Shown here in pieces: positions 52,749 to 59,130 of a stretch of 59,130 nucleotides of DNA. The DNA comes from Sphingomonas sp. LaA6.9 (GTDB taxonomy: Bacteria; Pseudomonadota; Alphaproteobacteria; Sphingomonadales; Sphingomonadaceae), in NCBI RefSeq assembly GCF_022601895.1, contig NZ_JAKVIO010000026.1:1-59130 (forward strand), given 5' to 3'. The position numbers were made by a program, and so were the translations under genes. Below the pieces are notes generated by a model. It did not search any database. It saw only the letters and a program-made list of their open reading frames with translations, and was not told the DNA's origin. The number at the start of each line of letters is the position of its first letter. Positions within the stretch are counted from its first letter, which is position 1.

Positions 52749-54953
52749 ATGACATCATCTTCTCGCGGCACGATGCTTGCCGCCACGACCGCGCTGTGGC
52801 TGGTGCTGCCCGCAACGGCGGCGCATGCGCTTGACGACACTGCGCCCGCAGCGCCCGACGACAATATCATCGTCGTGACTGCGCAGAAGCGCACCGAAAA
52901 TCTCCAGGACGTGCCGATTTCGATCAGCGTCGTCGGCGGCGAGGAACTGAAGCAATCGGGTTCGGCGCAGCTCACCGATTTCGGCCCCTATATAGCCGGC
53001 CTCCAGGTCGACAGCTCGGGCACGCCCGGCCAGTCGACGGTGTCGCTGCGCGGCATCGCGCCGGTGGGGCCGAGCACGACGGTCGCCAACTATCTGGACG
53101 ATGCCCCCGTCGGCTCGAGCGCGCTCTACGCACGCAGCGCCGAGTTCACGCTGGACCTGCTCCCCTATGATATCGAGCGCGTCGAAGTGCTGCGCGGCCC
53201 GCAGGGCACGCTCTATGGCGCGAGCTCGATCGGCGGCCTGCTCAAATATGTGACGGTTTCGCCGAGCCTCTCCGAATTCTCGGGCAAGGCGGGCGCCGAA
53301 CTCTTCGGGATCCGGCACGGCTCCGACGTGGGCTATGCGGGTCAGGCGATGGTCAATGTCCCGCTGGTCGCCGACAAGCTGGGCATCACCGCCAGCTATG
53401 CCTATCGCCACACCCCCGGCTATATCGACAATGTGCAGACGGGCGCACGCGATCAGAACGAATATGATCAGCAGGGCGGGCGCGTCAGCCTGCTATGGCA
53501 GGCGAGCGAGAATTTCACGGTCCGCCTTTCGGGCCTCTGGCAGAAGATCGATACCGAGAACAATTCCACAATCGTCCAGGACCTCGCCACCGGCGAGCGC
53601 ATCGGCGATGGCATGTCGAACAACAATTATCTCGACGAGCCCTTCCGCAAGACGCTGGAATATTATGCGGCGACGCTCGACTACGACCTGGGTTTCGCCG
53701 AGCTGACATCGGCCACGACTTACAGCCGCGCCAAGACGCGGCAGGTGCAGGATGCGAGCCGCCTGTTCGGCGTGCTCTTCCCGCTCTTCGGCGCGCCCGA
53801 CGCGGGGCTGGCCCCGTTCACGCTGAAGCTCGATCTTGAGAAGTTCACGCAGGAAATCCGGCTGACATCGCCGACGAGCGACCGTTTCGAATGGCTGATC
53901 GGCGGCTTCTACACCGATGAGGACAGCGGCAACGAACAGGTCGTCCGTTCACTGACCTTTGACGGGACGCCGATCGCCGGGCTCGATCCGCTCGCGGTCG
54001 CCGAACTGCCCAGCACCTACCAGGAATTTGCGGTGTTCGGAAACGCGACCTACAAGTTCAGCGAGCAGTTCGACATCACCGGCGGATTGCGCTGGGCGCG
54101 CAACGAGCAGAAATTCCGCCAGATCAGCTCGGGCGCGGTTCTGCCCACCGCAAACGATCCGGGCACCTCGTCCGAAGAGGTCGTGACCTACAGCGTCAGC
54201 CCGCGCTTCCATGTCAATGAAGACACGATGATCTATGCGCGCGTCGCGAGCGGCTATCGTCCCGGCGGCCCTAATACCACGCTGCCCGGCGTAGTGCCGA
54301 CGGTGGATTCGGACTCGCTCGTCAACTACGAACTCGGCATCAAATCGCTGCTGTTCGACCGGACACTGTCGATCGATGTCGCAGCCTTCTACATGGACTG
54401 GAAGGACATCCAGCTGACCGTCGACTTCAACGGCGTCAGCGGGCTTGCCAACGCGGGCACGGCGCGCAGCCAGGGCATCGAGGCGTCGATCATGTGGCAG
54501 CCCGTCAGCGGGCTCTCACTCGGCGCCAACGGTGCCTATACCGACGCGCAGCTCACCTCCGACACGCCGCCCAGCGTGGGCGGGCTCGACGGTGACCGGC
54601 TGCCGCGCATTCCGCGCTTCGCCGGGTCGCTCACCGCCGACTATGTCTTCGACGTCAGCGACAATACGACGCTGCGCCTCGGCGGCGGTCTGCGCCACAC
54701 CGGCAGCCGCATTTCGACGGTGGAAAGCAATCCGGACTCGGTCACGGCCAAGGCCTATACCGCGCTCGATCTCAATGCCGCGCTCACCATCGACGAACGC
54801 TGGACGATGCGCACCTATGTCCGCAACGTCACCGACACCGACGGTGCGATCACGCGCAACATTTTCAACGACGGTCTGGGTCGGCCGGTGCAATACACCG
54901 TCGTACCCGTCCAGCCACGCACGATCGGCGTCGCGGTCGAACTTGCATTCTGA
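52749..54953 (+). CDS. TonB-dependent receptor of the peptide locus
   Basis: The protein has 734 residues; GAAGGGGAAACGGGAAA precedes the ATG. Signal peptide (ALWLVLPATAAHA), TonB box IIVVTAQKRTEN, plug with LQDVPISISVVGGEELKQ, VSLRGIAPVG, EVLRGPQGTLYGASSIGGLLKYV, then a barrel ending in Phe (VAVELAF). It lies 37 bases after the dipeptidase and 17 before a second serine hydrolase. This order (hydrolase, receptor, hydrolase) suggests uptake of an oligopeptide or amide-containing compound that is then cut in the periplasm. Confidence 0.92.
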   Translation: MTSSSRGTMLAATTALWLVLPATAAHALDDTAPAAPDDNIIVVTAQKRTENLQDVPISISVVGGEELKQSGSAQLTDFGPYIAGLQVDSSGTPGQSTVSLRGIAPVGPSTTVANYLDDAPVGSSALYARSAEFTLDLLPYDIERVEVLRGPQGTLYGASSIGGLLKYVTVSPSLSEFSGKAGAELFGIRHGSDVGYAGQAMVNVPLVADKLGITASYAYRHTPGYIDNVQTGARDQNEYDQQGGRVSLLWQASENFTVRLSGLWQKIDTENNSTIVQDLATGERIGDGMSNNNYLDEPFRKTLEYYAATLDYDLGFAELTSATTYSRAKTRQVQDASRLFGVLFPLFGAPDAGLAPFTLKLDLEKFTQEIRLTSPTSDRFEWLIGGFYTDEDSGNEQVVRSLTFDGTPIAGLDPLAVAELPSTYQEFAVFGNATYKFSEQFDITGGLRWARNEQKFRQISSGAVLPTANDPGTSSEEVVTYSVSPRFHVNEDTMIYARVASGYRPGGPNTTLPGVVPTVDSDSLVNYELGIKSLLFDRTLSIDVAAFYMDWKDIQLTVDFNGVSGLANAGTARSQGIEASIMWQPVSGLSLGANGAYTDAQLTSDTPPSVGGLDGDRLPRIPRFAGSLTADYVFDVSDNTTLRLGGGLRHTGSRISTVESNPDSVTAKAYTALDLNAALTIDERWTMRTYVRNVTDTDGAITRNIFNDGLGRPVQYTVVPVQPRTIGVAVELAF

Positions 54954-54970
54954 AGTACAAAGGGGATTTG

Positions 54971-56557
54971 ATGAAACATAAGCTAATCGTCCGCGTCGCC
55001 ACGGCCGCGCTGATGTTCGGCGTGGCGCCGGCGTTGGCTGCGCCACCGACCGGTTTCGACGCACGCGTCGAGGCGCTGCGCAAGCAGGTCGGCGTTCCCG
55101 GCATGGCGATCTCGATCGTCGAGCAGGGGCAGCCGACGCTGGTCAAGGGCTATGGCGTGCGCAAGCTGGGCGACGCCGCAGCGGTCGACGCCGACACCAT
55201 CTTTCCGACGGGGTCGACGGGCAAGGCGGTGACCGCCGCCGCGCTTGCGCTGCTCGTCGATCAGGGCCGGATCACATGGGACGATCCCGTCATCAAGCAT
55301 ATTCCCTGGTTCCAGATGTACGATCCCTGGGTGACGCGCGAAATCACCGTGCGCGACCTGCTGGTGCATCGCAGCGGCCTGGGGCTGGGCGCGGGCGACC
55401 TGCTGTTCGTTCCGCGTGCCAGCCTCTCCCGCCGCGAGACCGTTAAGCGCCTGCGCCATATCAAGCCCGCGACGAGCTTTCGCAGCGGCTATGCCTATGA
55501 CAACATCCTCTACATGGTCGCGGGCCAGCTCATCGAGGAGGTGACGGGGCAGACCTGGGAGGCCTTCACCAACGAGCATGTCCTAAAGCGCGCGGGGATG
55601 CAGGAATCGACCGCCGATGGCGAGGCGCGCTTCGCCACCGCCAATCGCGCCTTCCCGCATGCCCGGATGAACAGCGGCCTGCGCGGCGCAGGCGATCAGG
55701 AAGTGCTCAACGAGCGCGACGAACTGGGCCGCAACGCCGCACCCGCGGGCGGAATTGCGATGAGCGCCAGCGACATGGCGCTCTGGCTCCAGATCCAGCT
55801 TGGCAAGGGGAAGCTGCCCGGGGGCGATGCGCGGCTCTACAGCGAAGCCGTCGCGCGCGACATGTGGACGCCCGCGACGCTGATGCCGGTCTCGAAGATG
55901 CCGCCCGCGTTCAAGGACGCGGAGCCGATGTTCAAGACCTATGCGCTGGGCTGGGACGTCAGCGACTATCAGGGCGTCCGGATCATCTCGCATGGCGGCG
56001 CGGTGTTCGGCGTCCAGACGGTCGTGGTTCTGATCCCCGACCGCGACGTCGGCTTCGCGATCCAGATCAATTGCGAAGACGGCGAGATCGTGCGCGGGCT
56101 GATGTACGAGCTGATCGACCATTATCTCGGGCGGCCGGCGGCTGGCTGGCCCGAAAAATGGGTGGCCTTCAAGAAGGACCGTATCGCGGCCGGGCTCAAG
56201 GCGTTCAGCGCCAAGAGCGCCGAACCCGCCAGGGTCGGCCCGTCGCTTTCGCTCGCGCGCTATGCCGGCGATTATGACGACCCGTGGTACGGCCGGATCG
56301 AGGTGCGCCCCGCGGGCAAGGGGCTGACGATCGACTTCAAGTCGACGCCGCGCATGGCGGGCAAGCTCGAGCACTGGCAGTACGACACCTTCATCACGCG
56401 CTTCGACGACAAGACGATCGAGCCCGCCTATGTCACCTTCGGCCTCGACGCCGACGGCAAGGTGGAGCGCGTGACGATGAAGGCGGCCTCACCGCTGGCC
56501 GATTTCAGCTACGACTATCACGACCTGCACTTCGCGCCCGCAGCGGCCGCGAAATAG
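54971..56557 (+). CDS. Class C beta-lactamase-family serine hydrolase with C-terminal DUF3471-like domain
   Basis: The protein has 528 residues. The ATG at 54971 directly follows an in-frame TTG; AGGGGATT is upstream. Signal peptide (ATAALMFGVAPALA), then Ser82-Thr-Gly-Lys85 as the nucleophile motif, Tyr176-Asp-Asn178, and HGG (ISHGGAVFGVQ). The last ~110 residues (LARYAGDYDDPWYGRIEV to the end) form the beta-rich domain common after such hydrolases. No membrane anchor is present, so it is periplasmic. It differs from the hydrolase at 49453 in its Tyr motif, domain architecture and lack of membrane segments, so the two are not recent copies. Confidence 0.9.
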   Translation: MKHKLIVRVATAALMFGVAPALAAPPTGFDARVEALRKQVGVPGMAISIVEQGQPTLVKGYGVRKLGDAAAVDADTIFPTGSTGKAVTAAALALLVDQGRITWDDPVIKHIPWFQMYDPWVTREITVRDLLVHRSGLGLGAGDLLFVPRASLSRRETVKRLRHIKPATSFRSGYAYDNILYMVAGQLIEEVTGQTWEAFTNEHVLKRAGMQESTADGEARFATANRAFPHARMNSGLRGAGDQEVLNERDELGRNAAPAGGIAMSASDMALWLQIQLGKGKLPGGDARLYSEAVARDMWTPATLMPVSKMPPAFKDAEPMFKTYALGWDVSDYQGVRIISHGGAVFGVQTVVVLIPDRDVGFAIQINCEDGEIVRGLMYELIDHYLGRPAAGWPEKWVAFKKDRIAAGLKAFSAKSAEPARVGPSLSLARYAGDYDDPWYGRIEVRPAGKGLTIDFKSTPRMAGKLEHWQYDTFITRFDDKTIEPAYVTFGLDADGKVERVTMKAASPLADFSYDYHDLHFAPAAAAK

Positions 56558-56603
56558 CTGCGTGCGGCGTCCCGATGCGTGGTTTTCGGCGTGTTGTGAC
56601 GCA

Positions 56604-56637
56604 AATAAAAAGCCCCTTGGCGCGGTGCCAAGGGGCT
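56604..56637 (-). terminator. Terminator of the csp-infA-DUF6481 transcript
   Basis: AGCCCCTTGGC pairs perfectly with GCCAAGGGGCT (11-bp stem). On the minus strand it is followed by a T-rich run (TTTTTATTTG). It may also slow transcription from the serine hydrolase on the plus strand, which stops 53 bases before. Confidence 0.85.
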
Positions 56638-56714
56638 GAGTTGCGTATTTGCTGTGGGAGCATGCACAGGACGGTGTGACGCTGGCCGTCCTGCTGACCA
56701 CCACCAGATAACGG

Positions 56715-57044
56715 CTATTTGCGGCTCTTGCGGGCGGCGTAGCGCGCGTCCCGTTCGGCCTTCCTGTCAGCCTCGCTCCTGGCCGGGGCGATCGCCGCCT
56801 CGGCGGTGCGGGCCGTGGCGTCGGCTTCCAGCTGGCGCGCATCGGATGCGGCCTTCTTTTCGGCGGCGCGCTTCGCACGCTCCGCGTCTTTCGCTTCCTC
56901 GCGCCTCAGCGCCGCGGCCCTGCGCTCGGCCAGTTCGGTCTCGCTCGGTGCGGGTCTGGCGCGCAGGCGATCCAGCGCCTTTTGCCGGGCCTGACTGGAG
57001 AGCGTGATGCGCTCTTGGAAATTGGGGGCGCGATAGGCAGTCAT
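56715..57044 (-). CDS. DUF6481-family small basic protein
   Basis: The protein has 109 residues. The N-terminus FQERITLSSQARQKALDRLRARPAP matches the DUF6481 pattern seen widely in sphingomonads. The rest is a highly charged Ala/Glu/Arg/Lys helix, probably a coiled coil, with a basic end (ARKSRK). No catalytic residues are visible. The function is unknown; being after csp-infA with 26 bases between suggests a link to cold or stress translation. RNA binding through the basic ends is possible. Confidence 0.8.
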   Translation of the reverse strand: MTAYRAPNFQERITLSSQARQKALDRLRARPAPSETELAERRAAALRREEAKDAERAKRAAEKKAASDARQLEADATARTAEAAIAPARSEADRKAERDARYAARKSRK

Positions 57045-57070
57045 ATGTTGCTTGAAACTCCGGTGATCTG

Positions 57071-57334
57071 TCAGCGGCGGCGTGCGCCGCGCGGTCCGCC
57101 GAACCCCGATCCCGGAGTCCGCTCACGGTAGATGATCCGCCCCTTGTCGAGATCATAGGGCGTCATCTCCACCTGCACGCGGTCGCCGACGACGGAGCGG
57201 ATGCGGTTTCGCCGCATCCTCCCCGCCGTATAGGCGATGATCCGATGATCGTTCTCGAGCCGGACGCGAAAGCGCCCGTCGGGCAGGATCTCGTCGATCT
57301 GCCCGTCGATGGTCATCAGTTCCTCTTTGGCCAC
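57071..57334 (-). CDS. infA: Translation initiation factor IF-1, with C-terminal extension
   Basis: The protein has 87 residues from a GTG start that gives the family-standard MAKEEL. The S1-like OB fold is complete: [53 protein letters not shown]. Typical IF-1 ends here at about 72 residues. This one adds a 16-residue Gly/Arg tail ([15 protein letters not shown]). GRMRRNRIR contains the 30S-binding basic stretch. It is five bases after csp. The tail and the csp linkage suggest a stress-type paralogue, not necessarily the only infA in the genome. Confidence 0.9.
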   Translation of the reverse strand: MAKEELMTIDGQIDEILPDGRFRVRLENDHRIIAYTAGRMRRNRIRSVVGDRVQVEMTPYDLDKGRIIYRERTPGSGFGGPRGARRR

Positions 57335-57339
57335 CCGGC

Positions 57340-57546
57340 TCAGACGGCCTGGAGGTTCACCGCGGAAGCCTTGCCGCGCTGGTCGTTCTCGATGTCGTAC
57401 GACACGCGCTGATCGGTCTGGAGCGTGGTCATGCCGGCACGCTCGACGGCGCTGATATGGACGAAGCTGTCATTGCCGCCGTCCTCGGGCGCTATGAAGC
57501 CATAGCCTTTGTCACTGTTGAAGAATTTGACCTTGCCGATGGGCAT
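57340..57546 (-). CDS. Cold-shock-domain protein
   Basis: The protein has 68 residues. [31 protein letters not shown] carries both RNP motifs (KGYGFI and FVHI) used to bind single-stranded RNA/DNA. GAAAGGA lies before the ATG. About 180 bases of non-coding leader upstream (57547-57730) may act in cold regulation, though no canonical cold box was identified. It leads the csp-infA-DUF6481 unit. Confidence 0.92.
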   Translation of the reverse strand: MPIGKVKFFNSDKGYGFIAPEDGGNDSFVHISAVERAGMTTLQTDQRVSYDIENDQRGKASAVNLQAV

Positions 57547-57730
57547 GAGATGTTCCTTTCGCGAAACATGAATTGTCCGCGCGCAGTCGCGCACGGAGCC
57601 AGGAAGCGTGAAAGGGAAGAGTCCGCCCGGAAGCATCGATTTCCGTCGCAGGCGACGATAGCGAACTGGATATGGGGTCGCGCGCGCGATAATCAAGCAG
57701 ACGTCGTGTGCAGCGACCCGCGGGGCGCGC

Positions 57731-58012
57731 CTATTTTCGGATCATCCCTGTATTCACCAAGCCGCGATCGGGATTCTCGCTGAACGAACGGTCGTCTGGC
57801 GGTGGCAGCTCAAGGTGAAGCGCCGCACCCGTCTCCGCATCCAGCTTTCTGCGCGCCAGTCGCTCCTCGCGCTTCTCCGCGGTACGCGCTTCCTTGGCCC
57901 AGGCGGCCGCGGCCAGCGTGGCGATCCCCTGGACATTCACGAGAGCCGTGCCCGCAGCGAGCGCACGCTGATGCGCTTCCTGCCTGCGGCAAAATGTCGA
58001 TGAAGGTTGCAT
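57731..58012 (-). CDS. 93-residue conserved-looking hypothetical protein
   Basis: The start at 58012 follows GGAAAGGACATCCG (a ribosome site about 10 bases upstream). The protein begins MQPSSTFCRRQEAHQRALA, continues with an amphipathic Ala-rich helix (GIATLAAAAWAKEARTAEKREERLA), and ends in an acidic Pro-rich segment. The CRRQEAHQRALAAGTALVNV region looks familiar from other sphingomonads, but I know of no function. There is no signal peptide or membrane segment. It could be a regulatory or stress protein like its small neighbours. Confidence 0.65.
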   Translation of the reverse strand: MQPSSTFCRRQEAHQRALAAGTALVNVQGIATLAAAAWAKEARTAEKREERLARRKLDAETGAALHLELPPPDDRSFSENPDRGLVNTGMIRK

Positions 58013-58086
58013 CGGATGTCCTTTCCCAACGGAACGATAAGCGCTCGTCCGACGCGCCGGCCTAGGGGCCAGCCTTGTTTCACGGG

Positions 58087-58257
58087 CTATTCCGCGCGCC
58101 CCGCGCGCCACGGAAGTCCTGGCAGACGAACCATGTCGCAGCCACAGCGCGCGCAGACGCTCGCGAAATGGCCGCGATCCCAATGGTTGCGCGCAGGATC
58201 CGCGACATGCGTCCCGAAATGCCGGTGGAGCAGGTCAAATATTGGCAGGTTCTGCAC
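58087..58257 (-). CDS. 56-residue small CxxC protein
   Basis: The gene uses a GTG start with AGAAGG six bases upstream and overlaps the end of the preceding small gene by 23 bases. The protein reads DLLHRHFGTHVADPARNHW, then SVCARCGCDMVRLPGLPWR and a short basic end. The HxADPxRNHWD stretch with a following C-x-x-C-G-x-x-M-V-R-x-P-G segment resembles short sphingomonad proteins I recall with a knuckle-like Cys pair. Only one CxxC plus one Cys is present, so zinc binding alone would need a His or a partner. There is no known function. Confidence 0.55.
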   Translation of the reverse strand: MQNLPIFDLLHRHFGTHVADPARNHWDRGHFASVCARCGCDMVRLPGLPWRAGRAE

Positions 58258-58429
58258 TGCGGGCCTTCTGTTCTCGCCGCGCCGCTGCGACCGCGTCCTT
58301 GAGCGTGCTGTATCGGAACCCGTTCCAGTGAAAATAGTCGACCGGGATCCGCTCAATTCCGTAGGCCGCCATAGCTTCCACCGGGCCGTCGGCGGTCGGT
58401 CGGGGGACGGCATCCATTCTGGCGGTCAT
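58235..58429 (-). CDS. 64-residue hypothetical protein
   Basis: The ATG at 58429 has GGAAA upstream. The protein reads ...AAYGIERIPVDYFHWNGFRYSTLKDAVAAARREQ. The 'YGI-x-x-(V/I)PVDYF-x-W-x-G-(F/Y)RY-x-x-L-x-DA' pattern is characteristic of a small family found beside csp/infA genes in this order, to my recollection. It has no domain name or function. It is soluble, with one predicted beta-beta-alpha unit. Confidence 0.65.
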   Translation of the reverse strand: MTARMDAVPRPTADGPVEAMAAYGIERIPVDYFHWNGFRYSTLKDAVAAARREQKARSAEPANI

Positions 58430-58464
58430 GATGTTTTCCTTGCTTCTGAGACTGATGGAGGAAG

Positions 58465-58686
58465 CTAGTTGACCCGTCGCTGCCGCCACCGCGTGCGGGT
58501 CACGACGCCGGTGAGGACGCGGGAGCCATAGGCACGCGCAACAACGGCTGCGTCACCGGCATTCATGAACACGACGCGCGTTCCCTGAGGGAAAAGTGGC
58601 TCGATCGCGCTGATCGCCGCGTTATGCCTGGCGGAGAGGGCGACGACGTCGTCGACGGTCGCATCGATATTCAGCGCGCGCGGCAC
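58465..58686 (-). CDS. 73-residue hypothetical protein
   Basis: The protein starts PRALNIDATVDDVVALSARHNAAISAIEPL, continues GTRVVFMNAGDAAVVARAYGSRVLTG, and ends in a basic stretch (VTRTRWRQRR). A beta-alpha-beta-like pattern with conserved-looking GTRVV and no Cys suggests a small soluble fold. It is the first of the four small minus-strand genes here and is similar in character to others in sphingomonads. The function is unknown. Confidence 0.6.
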   Translation of the reverse strand: MPRALNIDATVDDVVALSARHNAAISAIEPLFPQGTRVVFMNAGDAAVVARAYGSRVLTGVVTRTRWRQRRVN

Positions 58687-58975
58687 ATGAAATCCCTGAG
58701 CTGCAGGTCGGGGTGGCCATCAAGGGGCGCGCCGGACCAGATCGAGACAAGTGGAATATCGGAAGTGTGGGACACGCAAGACTCCACGCCAGAGCGGGAG
58801 CGCGAGAATCTCTCAGTCGCATCCGTGCTCGTGAACGAAGCGGTGCGATGACGGGTATATAGGAACTCAGTGTGTGTCTGACCAGTGCAGGCGCTGCGCC
58901 GGAGCCGTGACGGCCATTGGAGGCGCGTATTCTGGCCGCCCCGCATTGTTGTCGGTTGTGGGGTGCTGGTGCCAT
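58687..58975. other. Intergenic stretch with probable promoter of the small-gene cluster
   Basis: No gene is recognised on either strand; frames are short and atypical. The minus-strand promoter of the 58686 gene must lie here. An AT-rich spot around 58855 (GGGTATATAGG) is the only candidate -10 context. Nothing else is seen. Confidence 0.5.
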
Positions 58976-59063
58976 GAAAAAAGCCCCTGGGCTTGGTTGC
59001 CGAGGGGCTGTGAGTGTTGTGTTTTGGGTATTAAAAAAGCCCCGCTGGCGTGGGCCGGGGGCT
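58976..59063 (-). terminator. Two tandem terminators downstream of tRNA-Met
   Basis: On the minus strand, two hairpins with AGCCCC-type stems each lead into a T-run: AGCCCC/GGGGCT (59038-59063, then TTTTTT) and AGCCCCT/AGGGGCT (58982-59009, then TTTTTT). The doubled arrangement follows the tRNA gene immediately. Confidence 0.8.
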
Positions 59064-59086
59064 GGTGAGGGGTGTCAGATGAGACC

Positions 59087-59130
59087 TGGTTGCGGGAGCA
59101 GGATTTGAACCTGCGACCTTCAGGTTATGA
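59087..59130 (-). tRNA. tRNA-Met(CAT), probably initiator; 3' part only
   Basis: Only the 3' 44 bases are in the window. Anticodon loop ends CATAA (anticodon CAT) followed by CCTGA; the variable loop is AGGTC; the T-arm is GCAGG-TTCAAAT-CCTGC; the acceptor strand TCCCGCA, discriminator A and encoded CCA follow. The CCCGCAACCA end and CATAACC region match initiator tRNA-fMet better than elongator Met. The diagnostic 5' end (a mismatch at the first acceptor pair) is outside the window, so the initiator call stays tentative. Confidence 0.85.

Noticed and set aside
56665-56697. AGGACGG / CCGTCCT hairpin near the DUF6481 stop
   Set aside because: No T-tract on either strand and a better terminator lies 30 bases away. 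Could be incidental in GC-rich DNA.

Overview
The window looks like a chromosomal segment of a high-GC alphaproteobacterium of the order Sphingomonadales. This is inferred from three large TonB-dependent receptors, DUF6481 and UrcA-type small proteins, a csp-infA pair, GTG starts and very GC-rich third codon positions. The genus cannot be fixed from the sequence alone. No insertion sequence, integrase, prophage or CRISPR array is visible.

Layout. (1) 1-3.7 kb: the 5' end of a Gly-rich exported protein runs off the left edge with a GTG start. It is followed by about 1.2 kb of mostly non-coding DNA with an alpha/beta-hydrolase remnant and a CRP-like palindrome, then a DUF4126 / FAD-disulfide-oxidoreductase pair. 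(2) 3.7-13.4 kb: an unknown 274-aa protein, a 2,576-aa autotransporter with its own terminator, and a CsgG-like exported protein. The autotransporter and the CsgG-like gene share a TTCAC-N6-GTGAA palindrome upstream. (3) 13.5-18.8 kb: two paralogous LytS-type kinase / LytTR regulator pairs point away from each other around a TetR-type gene and a block of hairpins. (4) 18.9-23.0 kb: a GH18 chitinase-like lipoprotein meets modCBA and a ModE-like regulator tail to tail. (5) 23.0-32.9 kb: a compact minus-strand series with 4-bp overlaps: mtnP and a fused 5-oxoprolinase, then (after a palindromic repeat) DUF969, DUF979, DUF2891, maiA and a TonB receptor that abuts modE. (6) 33-37 kb: a beta-helix / di-haem cytochrome pair, DUF2147 and an APC amino acid permease. 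(7) 37.3-44 kb: a TonB receptor, a PQQ-type sugar dehydrogenase with a cadherin-like domain, and an SDR / DsbA-like isomerase / crotonase operon. (8) 44-48.6 kb: ung, then a 93-aa protein, a YcaO enzyme and a TfuA protein, overlapping tail to tail with a winged-helix/TPR regulator. (9) 48.8-56.6 kb: UrcA, then a peptide-handling locus of two serine hydrolases, a Tat-exported M19 dipeptidase and a TonB receptor. Its two transcription starts share a near-identical promoter. (10) 56.7-59.1 kb: csp, infA, DUF6481 and four very small conserved-looking proteins, then tandem terminators and the 3' part of a tRNA-Met (probably initiator).

The most promising system is the 93-aa / YcaO / TfuA unit. It has the minimal enzyme pair for peptide-backbone thioamidation or a related modification, translationally coupled to a small unrecognised protein that could be the substrate. 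Second is the peptide locus with duplicated promoter/operators. Third is the 5-oxoproline locus, which links a fused oxoprolinase to two uncharacterised membrane families.
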